Part shown: piece by piece, positions 1 to 10,982 of the stretch
Position numbering within the stretch: the first letter of the stretch is position 1
How the letters are laid out: the number at the start of each line of letters is the position of its first letter
Source: an uncultured Alphaproteobacteria bacterium
GTDB taxonomy: Bacteria > Pseudomonadota > Alphaproteobacteria > HIMB59 > GCA-002718135
Direction: 5' to 3'
NCBI GenBank assembly: GCA_902560675.1
Contig: CACEMP010000011.1
Span: forward strand, 1 to 46,679
Length of the DNA stretch: 46,679 bases
Translations under genes and position numbers: made by a program
Notes under the pieces: generated by a model
The model's database searches: none
Told to the model about the DNA's origin: nothing
What the model saw: only the letters and a program-made list of their open reading frames with translations

Positions 1-549
1 CAAGCTGGAGACTTATCTGCTTACATTCCAACAAATGTTATTTCCATTACGGATGGACAAATATTTTTAGAAACAAACTTATTTTTTGCTGGTATTCGTC
101 CTGCGATTAACGTTGGTCTTTCAGTAAGTCGTGTTGGTTCTGCAGCTCAAACAAAAGCAATGAAAAAAATTGCTGGTCCAGTAAAACTAGAATTAGCTCA
201 ATATCGTGAGATGGCAGCTTTTGCACAGTTTGCATCAGACTTAGACGCTTCAACGAAACAATTACTTGATCGCGGTGCAAGACTAGTTGAAATCTTAAAA
301 CAAGGTCAATATTCACCATTAACGGTTTCAGAGCAAGTTGTATCAATTTATGCAGGCGTACGCGGATATCTTGATAAAGTTGCTGTAGGTGATGTAGTTA
401 AGTTTGAAGCAGAAGTTTTAAATGAAATTAGAACTAAGCATAGTGATTTATTAGATGCAATTGCCAGTGAAAAAGAATTGTCTAAAGAAAATGATGATAA
501 ATTAAAATCAATATTAGACGATTTGGTTGGAAAGTTTACAAGTAACTAA
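1..549 (+). CDS. atpA: F1 ATP synthase subunit alpha, C-terminal part (5' end outside window)
   Basis: This is the last 182 codons of the catalytic-core alpha subunit of F1Fo ATP synthase, which sits at the cytoplasmic face of the membrane. The frame is open from base 1, so the gene starts before the window. The visible part carries the conserved ITDGQIFLE stretch and [18 protein letters not shown], which includes the arginine that reaches into the neighbouring beta-subunit site. The helical C-terminal domain follows. The family is about 510 residues, so roughly the last third is seen. atpG begins three bases after its stop, as expected for an atpHAGDC operon. The ATG at base 160 is internal and not a start. 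Confidence 0.97.
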   Translation, partial: QAGDLSAYIPTNVISITDGQIFLETNLFFAGIRPAINVGLSVSRVGSAAQTKAMKKIAGPVKLELAQYREMAAFAQFASDLDASTKQLLDRGARLVEILKQGQYSPLTVSEQVVSIYAGVRGYLDKVAVGDVVKFEAEVLNEIRTKHSDLLDAIASEKELSKENDDKLKSILDDLVGKFTSN

Positions 550-552
550 TTT

Positions 553-2878
<2,326 letters not shown>

Positions 2879-2879
<1 letters not shown>

Positions 2880-3277
2880 TGGCAACAATTTCTTTTGATT
2901 TAGTTTCACCAGAAAACCTTGTTTTCAACGATGAGGTTGGTACTATAATTGTCCCTGGTAAAGATGGCGACTTAGGTATTTTACCAGGACATAGTAAAGT
3001 AATGTCCTCTCTTAGACCAGGAAGAGTAATGGTATACAGTGAAGATAAAAATTTAATTAAATCTTTTTTTGTTTCTGGTGGTTTTGCAGAAATCAATCCA
3101 GAAAAATGCATTGTTCTTGCTGAAAGTGTTGTTGAAGTTAATGCTTTAGAAAAAGTATCAATTGAAAAAGAAATACAGGAATTAGAAAATAAGGAAGGTA
3201 AAGAATCTGAGGAAAAATTACTTGTAGCTAAAGCTAAATTAGAAGCAATAAATGTAAATTATTACGATAAAATTTAA
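2879..3277 (+). CDS. atpC: F1 ATP synthase subunit epsilon
   Basis: Epsilon is the small central-stalk subunit that contacts gamma and can inhibit ATP hydrolysis. The 132-residue protein has the usual N-terminal beta-sandwich (FDLVSPENLVF at the start, GDLGILPGH near residues 30-40) and a charged C-terminal helical hairpin. Its ATG overlaps the atpD stop by one base. It ends the atp operon. The next gene, rppH, is convergent, with only about 18 bp of A/T-rich sequence between the stops and no clear hairpin terminator. Confidence 0.96.
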
Positions 3278-3295
3278 TTTTTTTCTAAATTAAAC

Positions 3296-3760
3296 TTAAA
3301 CTAAATTACTTCTAAATTCTTTTAGAATTTTTATATAAACGTTTTTTTTAAATGGTACTGCGTTTTGGCTAATTTCATCATAATCCATCCATTGCCATTC
3401 ACTAAATTCAGGATTTTCTGTTCCTACATTTATATCGTTATCAATTCCTGTAAAACGAAATAAAAACCACTTTTGAATTTGACCTATGTATTTATTACCC
3501 CAAGGTAATGTCTTGAGTGTTTCTGTAGGTATTTCATAAGAGATCCATTGTTGAGATGAAGTAATCAAAGATGCATTATTTGTCCCAATCTCTTCCATCA
3601 TTTCTCTCCAAACTGCTTCTTCAGGATTTTCATTTTCATCGATACCACCTTGAGGCATCTGCCAATATCCACTTGGATGATCTAACCTCTTACCAACTAA
3701 TATTTCATTTTTATTATTTAAAATCATCATTCCAACACATCTTCTATAATTATTAGACAT
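3296..3760 (-). CDS. rppH: RNA pyrophosphohydrolase (Nudix)
   Basis: RppH removes pyrophosphate from the 5' triphosphate of mRNA and so starts 5'-dependent decay. The 154-residue protein has a complete Nudix box at residues 38-60: the spacing G-x5-E-x7-REMMEEIGT matches the consensus. The N-terminal YRRCVGMMILN and WQMPQGGID segments are typical of the RppH/NudH group rather than of general Nudix hydrolases. It is the last gene of the leftward block and begins 7 bp after the ctpA stop, a common alphaproteobacterial neighbour pair. Confidence 0.93.
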   Translation of the reverse strand: MSNNYRRCVGMMILNNKNEILVGKRLDHPSGYWQMPQGGIDENENPEEAVWREMMEEIGTNNASLITSSQQWISYEIPTETLKTLPWGNKYIGQIQKWFLFRFTGIDNDINVGTENPEFSEWQWMDYDEISQNAVPFKKNVYIKILKEFRSNLV

Positions 3761-3767
3761 ATAATGT

Positions 3768-5069
3768 TTATTCCAACGTTTCCTTATAAAGGCTTACACC
3801 TCTAATTAAATCTATTGCTCTTTGTAATTGATAATCAATAGCTAACCTTTTCTCAAATTGAGTTAATTCTTTAACTTCATCTTCTGTTTCAGATTTTTTT
3901 TCATTTTTATCTAGTGAGTCTTTTAAGTCAGATTCTGAAAATGTTTTAAAATCATATGATTCAAATTCTCCTTGCTCAATAATAATATCTGGTGTTATAC
4001 CTTTGCCCTGAATGGATTCTCCTGATGGAGTATAGTATCTTGATGTTGTTAATCTTATTCCACTTAAATTATTGCTATTTGAAACTTGAAATGGAATTAT
4101 TGTTTGCACTGATCCCTTACCAAATGATTGAGTTCCAAGAATAATTGCTCGTCTATGATCTTGAAGTGCACCAGCAACAATTTCGGAAGCAGAAGCAGAA
4201 CCTCCATCAATAATGACAACAAGAGGTTTGCCTGATGTAATATCTTTCTTTTTAGCTCTATATCTTTTAATATCTTTCTTATCTCTTCCCCTAGTAGAAA
4301 CTATTTCACCTCTTTCAAGAAATATATCTGTTACTTTTACAGCTTGTGTCAATAATCCACCTGGATTTGAACGTACGTCTAGTACATAACCGACTATATC
4401 TATACCAGTATCTGATTGAATTTCTTTAATTGCATCAATTAAACTTTTCTCTGTTTGTTCATTAAATGATGTAATTCTTAAATACCCAACATCATCAACT
4501 ACTTCACTTTTCACTGATCTGATATTTATATAATCTCTAATTATTTTGACTTCAAAAGGCTCGGTATTTTCTCTTGATATAGTTATGATGATTGACTCTC
4601 CTTTTTTTCCACGCATTAATTCTACTGCCTCATTTAATGTTAAACCAAAAACTGGAGTATCATCAATTTGAATTATATAATCACCTGCCAATATTCCCGC
4701 ATCATATGCTGGGGTATCTTCAATTGGTGCAATTACTTTTACAAATCCTTCTTCCATTGTTATTTCTATGCCAAGCCCACCAAATTTTCCTTTGGTGTCC
4801 ATCTGCATTTCTTTCCAAACATCTTCATTCATATATCCTGAATGTGGATCTAACCCAGATAGCATTCCATCTATAGCTTTTTCAATTAATTCTTTATCAC
4901 TTACATCTTCAACATAAGAAGATCTAACGCGATCAAATACTTGTCCAAATAAATCTAAATATTTATATTTTTCTTGTTCCTTTTCTGAACCGTAGGAAGG
5001 AAGTGAATAAACAACTATGAATAATAATAGATAAATAATAAAATTTTTTCTAAACCAAAAAAAGCTCAT
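3768..5069 (-). CDS. ctpA: C-terminal processing peptidase (S41, PDZ)
   Basis: This is a periplasmic serine protease that trims or degrades proteins from their C-termini. The 433-residue product has an N-terminal membrane/signal segment (about residues 9-24), a PDZ domain (about 85-165) and an S41 catalytic domain. GGSASASEIVAGAL gives the nucleophile, probably Ser293, and SFGKGS gives the general-base Lys318. The 25-residue Ser-Lys spacing matches E. coli Tsp. A charged glutamate/lysine stretch follows near residues 385-405. It lies 4 bp after rsfS; rlmH and an EnvC-like gene often found between them are absent. Confidence 0.94.
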   Translation of the reverse strand: MSFFWFRKNFIIYLLLFIVVYSLPSYGSEKEQEKYKYLDLFGQVFDRVRSSYVEDVSDKELIEKAIDGMLSGLDPHSGYMNEDVWKEMQMDTKGKFGGLGIEITMEEGFVKVIAPIEDTPAYDAGILAGDYIIQIDDTPVFGLTLNEAVELMRGKKGESIIITISRENTEPFEVKIIRDYINIRSVKSEVVDDVGYLRITSFNEQTEKSLIDAIKEIQSDTGIDIVGYVLDVRSNPGGLLTQAVKVTDIFLERGEIVSTRGRDKKDIKRYRAKKKDITSGKPLVVIIDGGSASASEIVAGALQDHRRAIILGTQSFGKGSVQTIIPFQVSNSNNLSGIRLTTSRYYTPSGESIQGKGITPDIIIEQGEFESYDFKTFSESDLKDSLDKNEKKSETEDEVKELTQFEKRLAIDYQLQRAIDLIRGVSLYKETLE

Positions 5070-5073
5070 TGTA

Positions 5074-5385
5074 TTAAGCTAGTTTGGTTTCAGAAGAATC
5101 AAAGCTAATTTCCCATAATTTTTCCAAATTATAAAGATCTCTTGTTTCTTCTCTAAATAAATGAATAATTATTGAGCCTGCATCAACAATAATCCAATCA
5201 CACTGAGGTCTTCCTTCAGGGTTAGGACATTTAACTCCAATTTTCTTTAACTTTCTTACAAGTTCATCTGCTGTAGAATCAGCATGTCTTGTTGATCTAC
5301 ATGTTGCAATTATAAAGCTGTCCGCGATTGATGATTTCTTGTTTAAATCTATAGTTTTTAACTTTTCAGCCTTAGCATCTTCCAA
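5074..5385 (-). CDS. rsfS: Ribosomal silencing factor RsfS
   Basis: RsfS (Iojap family) binds ribosomal protein L14 on the 50S subunit and blocks joining with 30S, slowing translation in starvation. The family core is clear: KTIDLNKKSSIADSFIIATC, then RHADSTADELV and DWIIVDAGSIIIHLF. The only conventional start is the TTG at 5385, which gives 103 residues but cuts into the first helix. The frame stays open upstream to 5454 and encodes a family-like helix (SDQIISILEDAKAEKL), so the true start is probably upstream at a rare AUU (see findings). It lies between nadD and ctpA. Confidence 0.9.
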   Translation of the reverse strand: MEDAKAEKLKTIDLNKKSSIADSFIIATCRSTRHADSTADELVRKLKKIGVKCPNPEGRPQCDWIIVDAGSIIIHLFREETRDLYNLEKLWEISFDSSETKLA

Positions 5386-5419
5386 AATGGAAATAATTTG
5401 ATCTGATATAGATATATTT

Positions 5420-6001
5420 TTAATTTTTACCTCTAAGTTTTTCTCTTTGTTTTCTTATTTCGGAAGAAGAAATTTTAATTTCTTTATTTTCAATAAAACA
5501 CCACGAAGGAACTTTATCAAAATTTCCAATTTTCATATTTGAACTAATAATTCTACTATTTCTAAATTTTTGTGAAGCAATACTTTTCAATGCATCTGTA
5601 TTATATCCATGTCTTCTAAAAATAACAATAGACATATTGTTGAATATTTTTTCCCATTTTTCCCATTTGTGAAAATTAATTAAATTATCAGCACCCATTA
5701 ACCAAAAAAATTTAATATTACTGTAATGTCCAATAATATAATTAATTGTTTTATATGAATAATGTGAATGAATTTTTTTTTCAATTTCCTTAATTTTTAT
5801 TGGAAAATTTCTAGTAATTTTTTTGCAATTATTAACTCTCTCAATATAAGTTGCTGGTTCAGTAATTTTGAGCGGATTCCTAGGGGTAACCAACCACCAC
5901 ACTTCATCTAATTGTAAATTTTTTTTTGCTTCTCGTGAAATAAATAAATGACCTTTATGTGGAGGGTCAAAGGAACCACCAAGCAAGCCAATATTTTTCA
6001 A
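5420..6001 (-). CDS. nadD: Nicotinate-nucleotide adenylyltransferase
   Basis: NadD adenylates nicotinate mononucleotide in NAD synthesis. The 193-residue protein opens with the nucleotidyltransferase motif GGSFDPPHKGH at residues 8-18 and ends with the second motif SSSEIR at 178-183; WLMGADNLINFHKWEKW is also typical. The start must be the TTG at 5999-6001, because the codon directly before it is the proA TAA stop in the same reading frame and a later start would remove the first beta strand. No strong ribosome site is visible, so translation probably depends on ribosomes finishing proA. Confidence 0.95.
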   Translation of the reverse strand: MKNIGLLGGSFDPPHKGHLFISREAKKNLQLDEVWWLVTPRNPLKITEPATYIERVNNCKKITRNFPIKIKEIEKKIHSHYSYKTINYIIGHYSNIKFFWLMGADNLINFHKWEKWEKIFNNMSIVIFRRHGYNTDALKSIASQKFRNSRIISSNMKIGNFDKVPSWCFIENKEIKISSSEIRKQREKLRGKN

Positions 6002-7255
6002 TTAAGGTCTTTCTTGGCCATTTCCATTAACAACATATTTGAACGTTGTTAAGTGTTTTGTTCCCACTGGCCCTCTCACATGAATCTTATCAGTTGATAT
6101 TCCTATTTCTGCACCAAAACCAAATTCACCACCATCCGCAAATTGTGTAGATGCATTTTTAAGTATTATTGCACTGTCAATTTTATTATAAAATTTTTCA
6201 AAGGTTTTTTTACTTTCTGTAATTATACTTTCTGTATGTCCAGAAGAATAATCATTTATATGTTTAACTGCTTCCTCAACACCAGAAACAATTTTTACTG
6301 ATAAAATTTTATCTAAATATTCTAATGACCAATCTTCTTCACTGGCAGTTTTAAAATCACTATCTAAAGACTGAATATATTCATCACCTCGAATTTCACA
6401 ATTTACTTCTTTTAGAGGTTTTAATATTTTCATTGCTTTATCTTTAATTTTTTCATCAATTAAAAGTGTTTCCGCAGCACCACAAATTTCAGGACGCCTC
6501 ATTTTACTATTGAAAACTATTCTTTCTGCAATGTCTAGGTTTGCATCTTTATCAACATATACATGACAAATGCCATCTAAGTGCTTGATAACAGGTATTT
6601 TACTTGTAGAATTTATTTTTTCAATCAATCCCTTACCACCACGAGGTATAATTACATCAACAAAATCTTTCATATTAAGCAAATAATCAACCGCTTCTCG
6701 CTTAGGTGTATCAATCATTTGAACACAATATTCGGGAAGACCTGCATCCATAAATGCATTGGTAATATTATTTACCAATTCTTTAGATGAATGAAAACTA
6801 TCACTTCCACCTCTTAAAATTATACAATTTCCAGATTTAATTGAGAGGCATGATGCATCAACAGTGACATTCGGTCTGGATTCATAAATTACACCTAATA
6901 CACCAAGCGGTGTTGAAATTTTACGAAACTGCAATCCATTAGGTCTTTCCCATTTTTCTAGTGTAATACCAATAGGATCTGGTATTTCAATTATATCTTC
7001 AATTGATGTAATTAATCCATCAATAGATTTTTCTGTTAATGTAAGTCTATTCATTAAAGGTCTAGTTAAAGATTTTTTTTCTCCATTTTCTAAATCTATC
7101 TTATTAGCCTCAAGTATTTTATCTCTGTTTTTATCTAAATTTTTAGTGAGTTTTGTTAAAGCAAGATTTTTTTGATCGCTGCTGCAAACCTTCATATTTA
7201 GAGAGGCAGTTTTTGCTCTTTTGCCCAATTCAATAATATTATTTTCAATATTCAT
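6002..7255 (-). CDS. proA: Glutamate-5-semialdehyde dehydrogenase (gamma-glutamyl phosphate reductase)
   Basis: ProA reduces gamma-glutamyl phosphate to glutamate semialdehyde with NADPH, the second step of proline synthesis. The 417-residue length is typical. Family landmarks are LGVLGVIYESRPNVTVDA, the serine/glycine-rich ILRGGSD, the catalytic-cysteine region RRPEICGAAETLL, and the C-terminal FGFGAEIGISTDKIHVRGPVG. Its ATG overlaps the proB stop by four bases (ATGA). Its own TAA stop is followed at once by the nadD TTG in the same frame. Confidence 0.97.
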   Translation of the reverse strand: MNIENNIIELGKRAKTASLNMKVCSSDQKNLALTKLTKNLDKNRDKILEANKIDLENGEKKSLTRPLMNRLTLTEKSIDGLITSIEDIIEIPDPIGITLEKWERPNGLQFRKISTPLGVLGVIYESRPNVTVDASCLSIKSGNCIILRGGSDSFHSSKELVNNITNAFMDAGLPEYCVQMIDTPKREAVDYLLNMKDFVDVIIPRGGKGLIEKINSTSKIPVIKHLDGICHVYVDKDANLDIAERIVFNSKMRRPEICGAAETLLIDEKIKDKAMKILKPLKEVNCEIRGDEYIQSLDSDFKTASEEDWSLEYLDKILSVKIVSGVEEAVKHINDYSSGHTESIITESKKTFEKFYNKIDSAIILKNASTQFADGGEFGFGAEIGISTDKIHVRGPVGTKHLTTFKYVVNGNGQERP

Positions 7256-8355
7256 GCAGAAAGCCTAACTAAATTATCTTTATGTACCACTTCATCTCTT
7301 CCTTCAAAACCTAAAACTTTATAAATTTCTTCACTTTTCTTTCCAATAATTTTTTTTGCATCATTAAAATCATAAGCTGATATGCCTATAGCAATTTTTT
7401 GACCATTTTTAACTAATATAGAAATTACATCGCCTCTTTTGAACCTTCCTTTGATATCAATTACACCTGCAGGAAGAAGACTTTTATTTTTCAAAATTGC
7501 ATTTTTAGCACCTGTATCAATAATAATCGATCCTGATGGTTTTAAATGATTTAATAACCATTTCTTTTTGGATGAGTTTGTAGAAGTTAAGGGATAAAAA
7601 ATTGTTGAATTTTTCTTATTAATATTGCTGATTGGTTTGTTTTTATCACTATTAGTGATTATTGTAGCACATCCATTTCCAGCACATATCTTTGCTGCTA
7701 AAATTTTTGTGGCCATTCCGCCCCTACCTAGCTCAGAAGATTGATAATTACCAAGTTTTTCAATTTTTTTATCAATTTTAAATACCTCTGAAATTTTTTT
7801 GATATCTTTGTCTTTTTTTGGATTACCTTGATATAGCCCATCAATATCACTTAATAAAATTAATAAATCAGCTTCAATCATTTGTGCTACTCGTGCGGCA
7901 AGTCTATCATTATCACCATAGCGAATTTCTTCAGTAGCTACAGTGTCATTTTCATTAATAATTGGGATTATGTTTTTGCTTTGTAATGATGTTATTGTAT
8001 TTCTAGCATTTAAATATCGTCGTCTTTCTTCGCTATCTTCTAATGTTAATAGAATTTGAGAAACACTTATCTTGTATTTTCCTAGTTTATTTCGCCATTG
8101 ATGGGCTAATTCAATTTGACCAACTGAAGCTGCTGCCTGTTTATCTTCTAATTTTCTTAACTTTGTATTTGAAATACTTTTTGCACCTAATGCAATAGCA
8201 CCAGAACACACAATCACAATTTTTTTTGTTTTATTCAATTCCGCAATGTCTTTACATAAATTATTTAGCCATTTAGACTTTATTTTTTTTGTCTTAGAAT
8301 CAACAATTGAATTCGACCCAATTTTTACAACTATTTTTTTATATTTTTTAATCAT
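7252..8355 (-). CDS. proB: Glutamate 5-kinase
   Basis: ProB phosphorylates glutamate to gamma-glutamyl phosphate, the feedback-inhibited first step of proline synthesis. The amino-acid-kinase domain has the opening KIVVKIGSNSIVD, VCSGAIALG and IINENDTVATEEIRYGDND. A C-terminal PUA-like domain (about the last 90 residues, PAGVIDIKGRFKRGD) is present. I chose the ATG at 8355, which gives 367 residues as in E. coli and an 8-bp overlap with the obgE stop. In-frame ATGs at 8367 and 8388 are possible but add residues not usual for the family. Confidence 0.95.
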   Translation of the reverse strand: MIKKYKKIVVKIGSNSIVDSKTKKIKSKWLNNLCKDIAELNKTKKIVIVCSGAIALGAKSISNTKLRKLEDKQAAASVGQIELAHQWRNKLGKYKISVSQILLTLEDSEERRRYLNARNTITSLQSKNIIPIINENDTVATEEIRYGDNDRLAARVAQMIEADLLILLSDIDGLYQGNPKKDKDIKKISEVFKIDKKIEKLGNYQSSELGRGGMATKILAAKICAGNGCATIITNSDKNKPISNINKKNSTIFYPLTSTNSSKKKWLLNHLKPSGSIIIDTGAKNAILKNKSLLPAGVIDIKGRFKRGDVISILVKNGQKIAIGISAYDFNDAKKIIGKKSEEIYKVLGFEGRDEVVHKDNLVRLSA

Positions 8356-9340
8356 TTGAGATTTCATTATATTTGAATAAATAATCAATTAGATCATTTA
8401 TACCCTCATTACTAAAACTAGATATAAAAAGAATCTCAGAATTTAACTTTTGATTAATCTTAATTTTTTTTTCTTCTAAATTTTCATGAAGTAAATCAAC
8501 TTTTGTAAAAACAATTATTTCTTTTTTTGAAAAAACTTTTTCACTATATTTTGAAATTTCGTTTCTTACTGTATTATAGTTTTCGTACCAATTTTCGTTG
8601 TTAATATCTACTAAATGAAGTAAATATTTACATCTCTCAATATGTGCTAAAAATTTATCTCCTAAACCTTTTCCCTGATGTGCACCTTCAATTAAACCAG
8701 GGATATCTGCTAATACAATTTCTTTATCAAAGTGCTTCACGGTACCAAGTACAGGATGTAAGGTTGTAAATGGATAATCCCCAATTTTTGGGTTAGCATT
8801 AGAAATTGTTGATAGAAGAGTTGATTTACCTGCATTAGGTAAGCCGATTACTCCTATATCTGCAAATAATTTGAGTGATAACCATATCCATCGTTCTTCT
8901 CCTAATTCACCTTTTGTAAATTTTCTTGGAGCTTGGTTAACTGATGATTTAAAATGATTATTTCCTAAACCGCCATTACCTCCCTTTAATAAAATATATT
9001 CTTCATCAATTTTTGTTAGATCAGTTAGCAATATCGTTTTATCCTCATTGTAAATTTCTGTTCCAGGTGGAACTTTAATAACCATATTTTTCCCATTCGC
9101 ACCTGTTTGATTTTTTCCCCTTCCATTTTCACCTTTTTTTGCTTTAAAATGTTGTTGATATCTAAAATCAATTAGTGTGTTTAAATTATCATCCACTTTA
9201 AAAATAACATTTCCACCTTTGCCTCCATCACCTCCATTAGGACCACCAAACTCAATATATTTTTCCCTTCGAAAACTAGCACAACCATCTCCACCATTAC
9301 CTGATGCAATATATATTTTTGCTTGATCTAAAAATTTCAT
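8348..9340 (-). CDS. obgE: GTPase Obg/CgtA
   Basis: Obg is an essential GTPase that binds the 50S subunit and links ribosome assembly to stress signalling. The 330-residue protein has the glycine-rich Obg fold in the first 158 residues (GGDGGKGGNVIF, GGNGGLGNNHF) and a G domain with P-loop GLPNAGKST at 166-174, DIPGLIEGAHQGKGLG and TKVDLL. There is no extended C-terminal domain. It follows rpmA by 23 bp, the conserved rplU-rpmA-obgE order, and overlaps proB. Confidence 0.97.
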   Translation of the reverse strand: MKFLDQAKIYIASGNGGDGCASFRREKYIEFGGPNGGDGGKGGNVIFKVDDNLNTLIDFRYQQHFKAKKGENGRGKNQTGANGKNMVIKVPPGTEIYNEDKTILLTDLTKIDEEYILLKGGNGGLGNNHFKSSVNQAPRKFTKGELGEERWIWLSLKLFADIGVIGLPNAGKSTLLSTISNANPKIGDYPFTTLHPVLGTVKHFDKEIVLADIPGLIEGAHQGKGLGDKFLAHIERCKYLLHLVDINNENWYENYNTVRNEISKYSEKVFSKKEIIVFTKVDLLHENLEEKKIKINQKLNSEILFISSFSNEGINDLIDYLFKYNEISND

Positions 9341-9363
9341 AATAAATTTTTAATTAATTGGGA

Positions 9364-9621
9364 TTATTGTTCTGTGGGAACAACTGACACAAAAGTTCTT
9401 ACTCTTGTTTTTTTAAAAGCTACCTTTCCTTTTTTTGTAGCAAATATTGTGTGATCTTTACCCATGCCAACATTATCACCAGGATGAAACTTTGTACCTC
9501 GTTGCCTAATAATGATATTACCTGCCAATACGTTTTCACCACCGAATTTTTTAACTCCAAGTCTACGACCTGCCGAGTCTCTTCCATTTCTTGAACTACC
9601 ACCTGCTTTTTTAGTTGCCAT
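9364..9621 (-). CDS. rpmA: Ribosomal protein bL27
   Basis: bL27 is a 50S protein whose N-terminus reaches towards the peptidyl transferase centre. The 85-residue product begins [21 protein letters not shown] and has [22 protein letters not shown], both diagnostic. There is no N-terminal cleavage extension of the kind found in Firmicutes. Its ATG overlaps the rplU TAA by one base (TAATG). Confidence 0.98.
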   Translation of the reverse strand: MATKKAGGSSRNGRDSAGRRLGVKKFGGENVLAGNIIIRQRGTKFHPGDNVGMGKDHTIFATKKGKVAFKKTRVRTFVSVVPTEQ

Positions 9622-10142
9622 TATTTATCTTCTTTTTTAGTTTTAACTGCTTTTTTAACAGTTTTCTTTACTGGTTTTTTCTTAGTAGGTGAAGTTTTAT
9701 TTGTAGTTTTTTTTGCAACTGTCTTCTTTTTTGCAACTTTTACATCTTTAGAGACACTTTTTTCTTTTACAACTTTAGTTTCAGTTTTTTTAACTTTTTT
9801 TGTCTCAGGTTTAGCAGTAGATTTTTTTCCATCATAAGAAATTGATTCTATTCTTAACACAGTCAGATATTGTCTATGACCTTGTGTTAACCTGTAATTT
9901 TGTCTTTTTCTTTTTTTAAAAACTATTATTTTTTTATCTCTAATCTGATCAACAATTTTTGCTTCAATTGAAGCATCTTTTAGTAACGGCTCACCTAAAC
10001 TATTTGTATTTTGATCACTGATAGCTAATATATCTGTAATGGATACTTTATCGCCTTTGGATCCTTCAAGTTTTTCTACTTTAAGTATCTGACCAGCTCT
10101 TGCTGAGTATTGCTTACCACCGGTTTTGAAAATTGCTAACAT
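9621..10142 (-). CDS. rplU: Ribosomal protein bL21 with long lysine-rich C-terminal tail
   Basis: bL21 is a 50S protein that binds 23S rRNA. The first ~103 residues are the normal protein: [21 protein letters not shown] at the start and [18 protein letters not shown] near the end of the fold. About 70 more residues follow, built almost only from lysine, threonine, valine and alanine in irregular KK-T/V-A-KK repeats, like histone H1-type tails. The protein is therefore 173 residues against about 103 in E. coli. It is the first gene of the leftward ribosomal/obgE operon, with a promoter directly upstream. Confidence 0.95.
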   Translation of the reverse strand: MLAIFKTGGKQYSARAGQILKVEKLEGSKGDKVSITDILAISDQNTNSLGEPLLKDASIEAKIVDQIRDKKIIVFKKRKRQNYRLTQGHRQYLTVLRIESISYDGKKSTAKPETKKVKKTETKVVKEKSVSKDVKVAKKKTVAKKTTNKTSPTKKKPVKKTVKKAVKTKKEDK

Positions 10143-10159
10143 ACCTTTTGAAGCCGGGG

Positions 10160-10186
10160 TTTATAGTGAAGTATGCTAATAGTCAA
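10160..10186 (-). promoter_or_regulatory. Predicted sigma-70-type promoter of rplU-rpmA-obgE
   Basis: On the minus strand TTGACT (10181-10186) is followed after 15 bp by TATAAA (10160-10165), 17 bp before the rplU ATG. The spacing is slightly short but both hexamers are close to consensus. The gap between gloB and rplU is only 80 bp and this is the only such pair in it. Prediction from pattern alone. Confidence 0.55.
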
Positions 10187-10222
10187 ATTAAAAATATGGC
10201 GTAAATGTTCGAAATATAGACC

Positions 10223-10975
10223 TTAAAAGCTATCCTTTGCTTTTCTCAAATAAGCAAACAATTCAAAGTCTGTTAAACCAAGCTCTTTCTTTATTAAAGT
10301 CCCTAATTTTGAATTTTGATTTAGGAATAAGTTATAACTTTGTTCATCTTGTAATAAAAAAGGTATGGATTTTCCTTTATTATTTAAATCTTCATTAATT
10401 TTACTTCTAACTGTCAAATAGGCCTCTTCTTTTTTAAGTATTTTCTCAAGAAAATTTAAATTGTTTAAAGTATATTCATGACCACAATAAATAATTGTAT
10501 TTTTATCTAGCTTATTAATTTTTTGTAAACTGTTAAACATTTCATTTAATGTCCCTTCAAACACACGACCGCAACCAAGTCTGAATAATGTATCACCACA
10601 AAATAAAAAACCATTTTTTTCATCATAGTAAATTATATGATCTAATGTATGCCCAGGTGTTTTTATTATTTTAAATGCATTTAAGCATGAGTTTACTTCA
10701 TCTTGATCACGTAAAACAAATCTTGTATTTTCAATCTGAGCATTTGGAGAGTGAATTTTTACTTCTGGAAAAGCATTAAGTATTCCTTTTACTCCTGATG
10801 TGTGATCTTCATGGTGATGTGTAATAAATATATCTTCTATGAATAAATTATTTTCAAAAACAAAATTTAATATAGGAGTGCTATCAGCAGGATCTATAAC
10901 ACAGCTTTTAAGAGTATCATTATACAAAACAAAAGAGTAGTTATCTTTTAATTGATTTATGATTTCAACTTTCAT
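10223..10975 (-). CDS. gloB: Hydroxyacylglutathione hydrolase (glyoxalase II)
   Basis: This is a metallo-beta-lactamase-fold thioesterase that hydrolyses S-lactoylglutathione to lactate and glutathione, finishing methylglyoxal detoxification. The 250-residue protein has the dinuclear metal motif THHHEDH at residues 52-58, the later ligands in TPGHTLDH and FCGDTLFRLGCGRVFEG, and the glyoxalase II marker YCGHEYTLNNL. The length fits GloB. It begins 8 bp after metW in the same direction, so it may be the last gene of the metX-metW transcript. Confidence 0.93.
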   Translation of the reverse strand: MKVEIINQLKDNYSFVLYNDTLKSCVIDPADSTPILNFVFENNLFIEDIFITHHHEDHTSGVKGILNAFPEVKIHSPNAQIENTRFVLRDQDEVNSCLNAFKIIKTPGHTLDHIIYYDEKNGFLFCGDTLFRLGCGRVFEGTLNEMFNSLQKINKLDKNTIIYCGHEYTLNNLNFLEKILKKEEAYLTVRSKINEDLNNKGKSIPFLLQDEQSYNLFLNQNSKLGTLIKKELGLTDFELFAYLRKAKDSF

Positions 10976-10982
10976 CTAATAA

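Noticed and set aside
160-549. A separate 129-residue gene starting at the ATG at base 160
   Set aside because: The frame is open back to base 1 and the upstream residues are conserved ATP synthase alpha sequence, so this ATG is internal.
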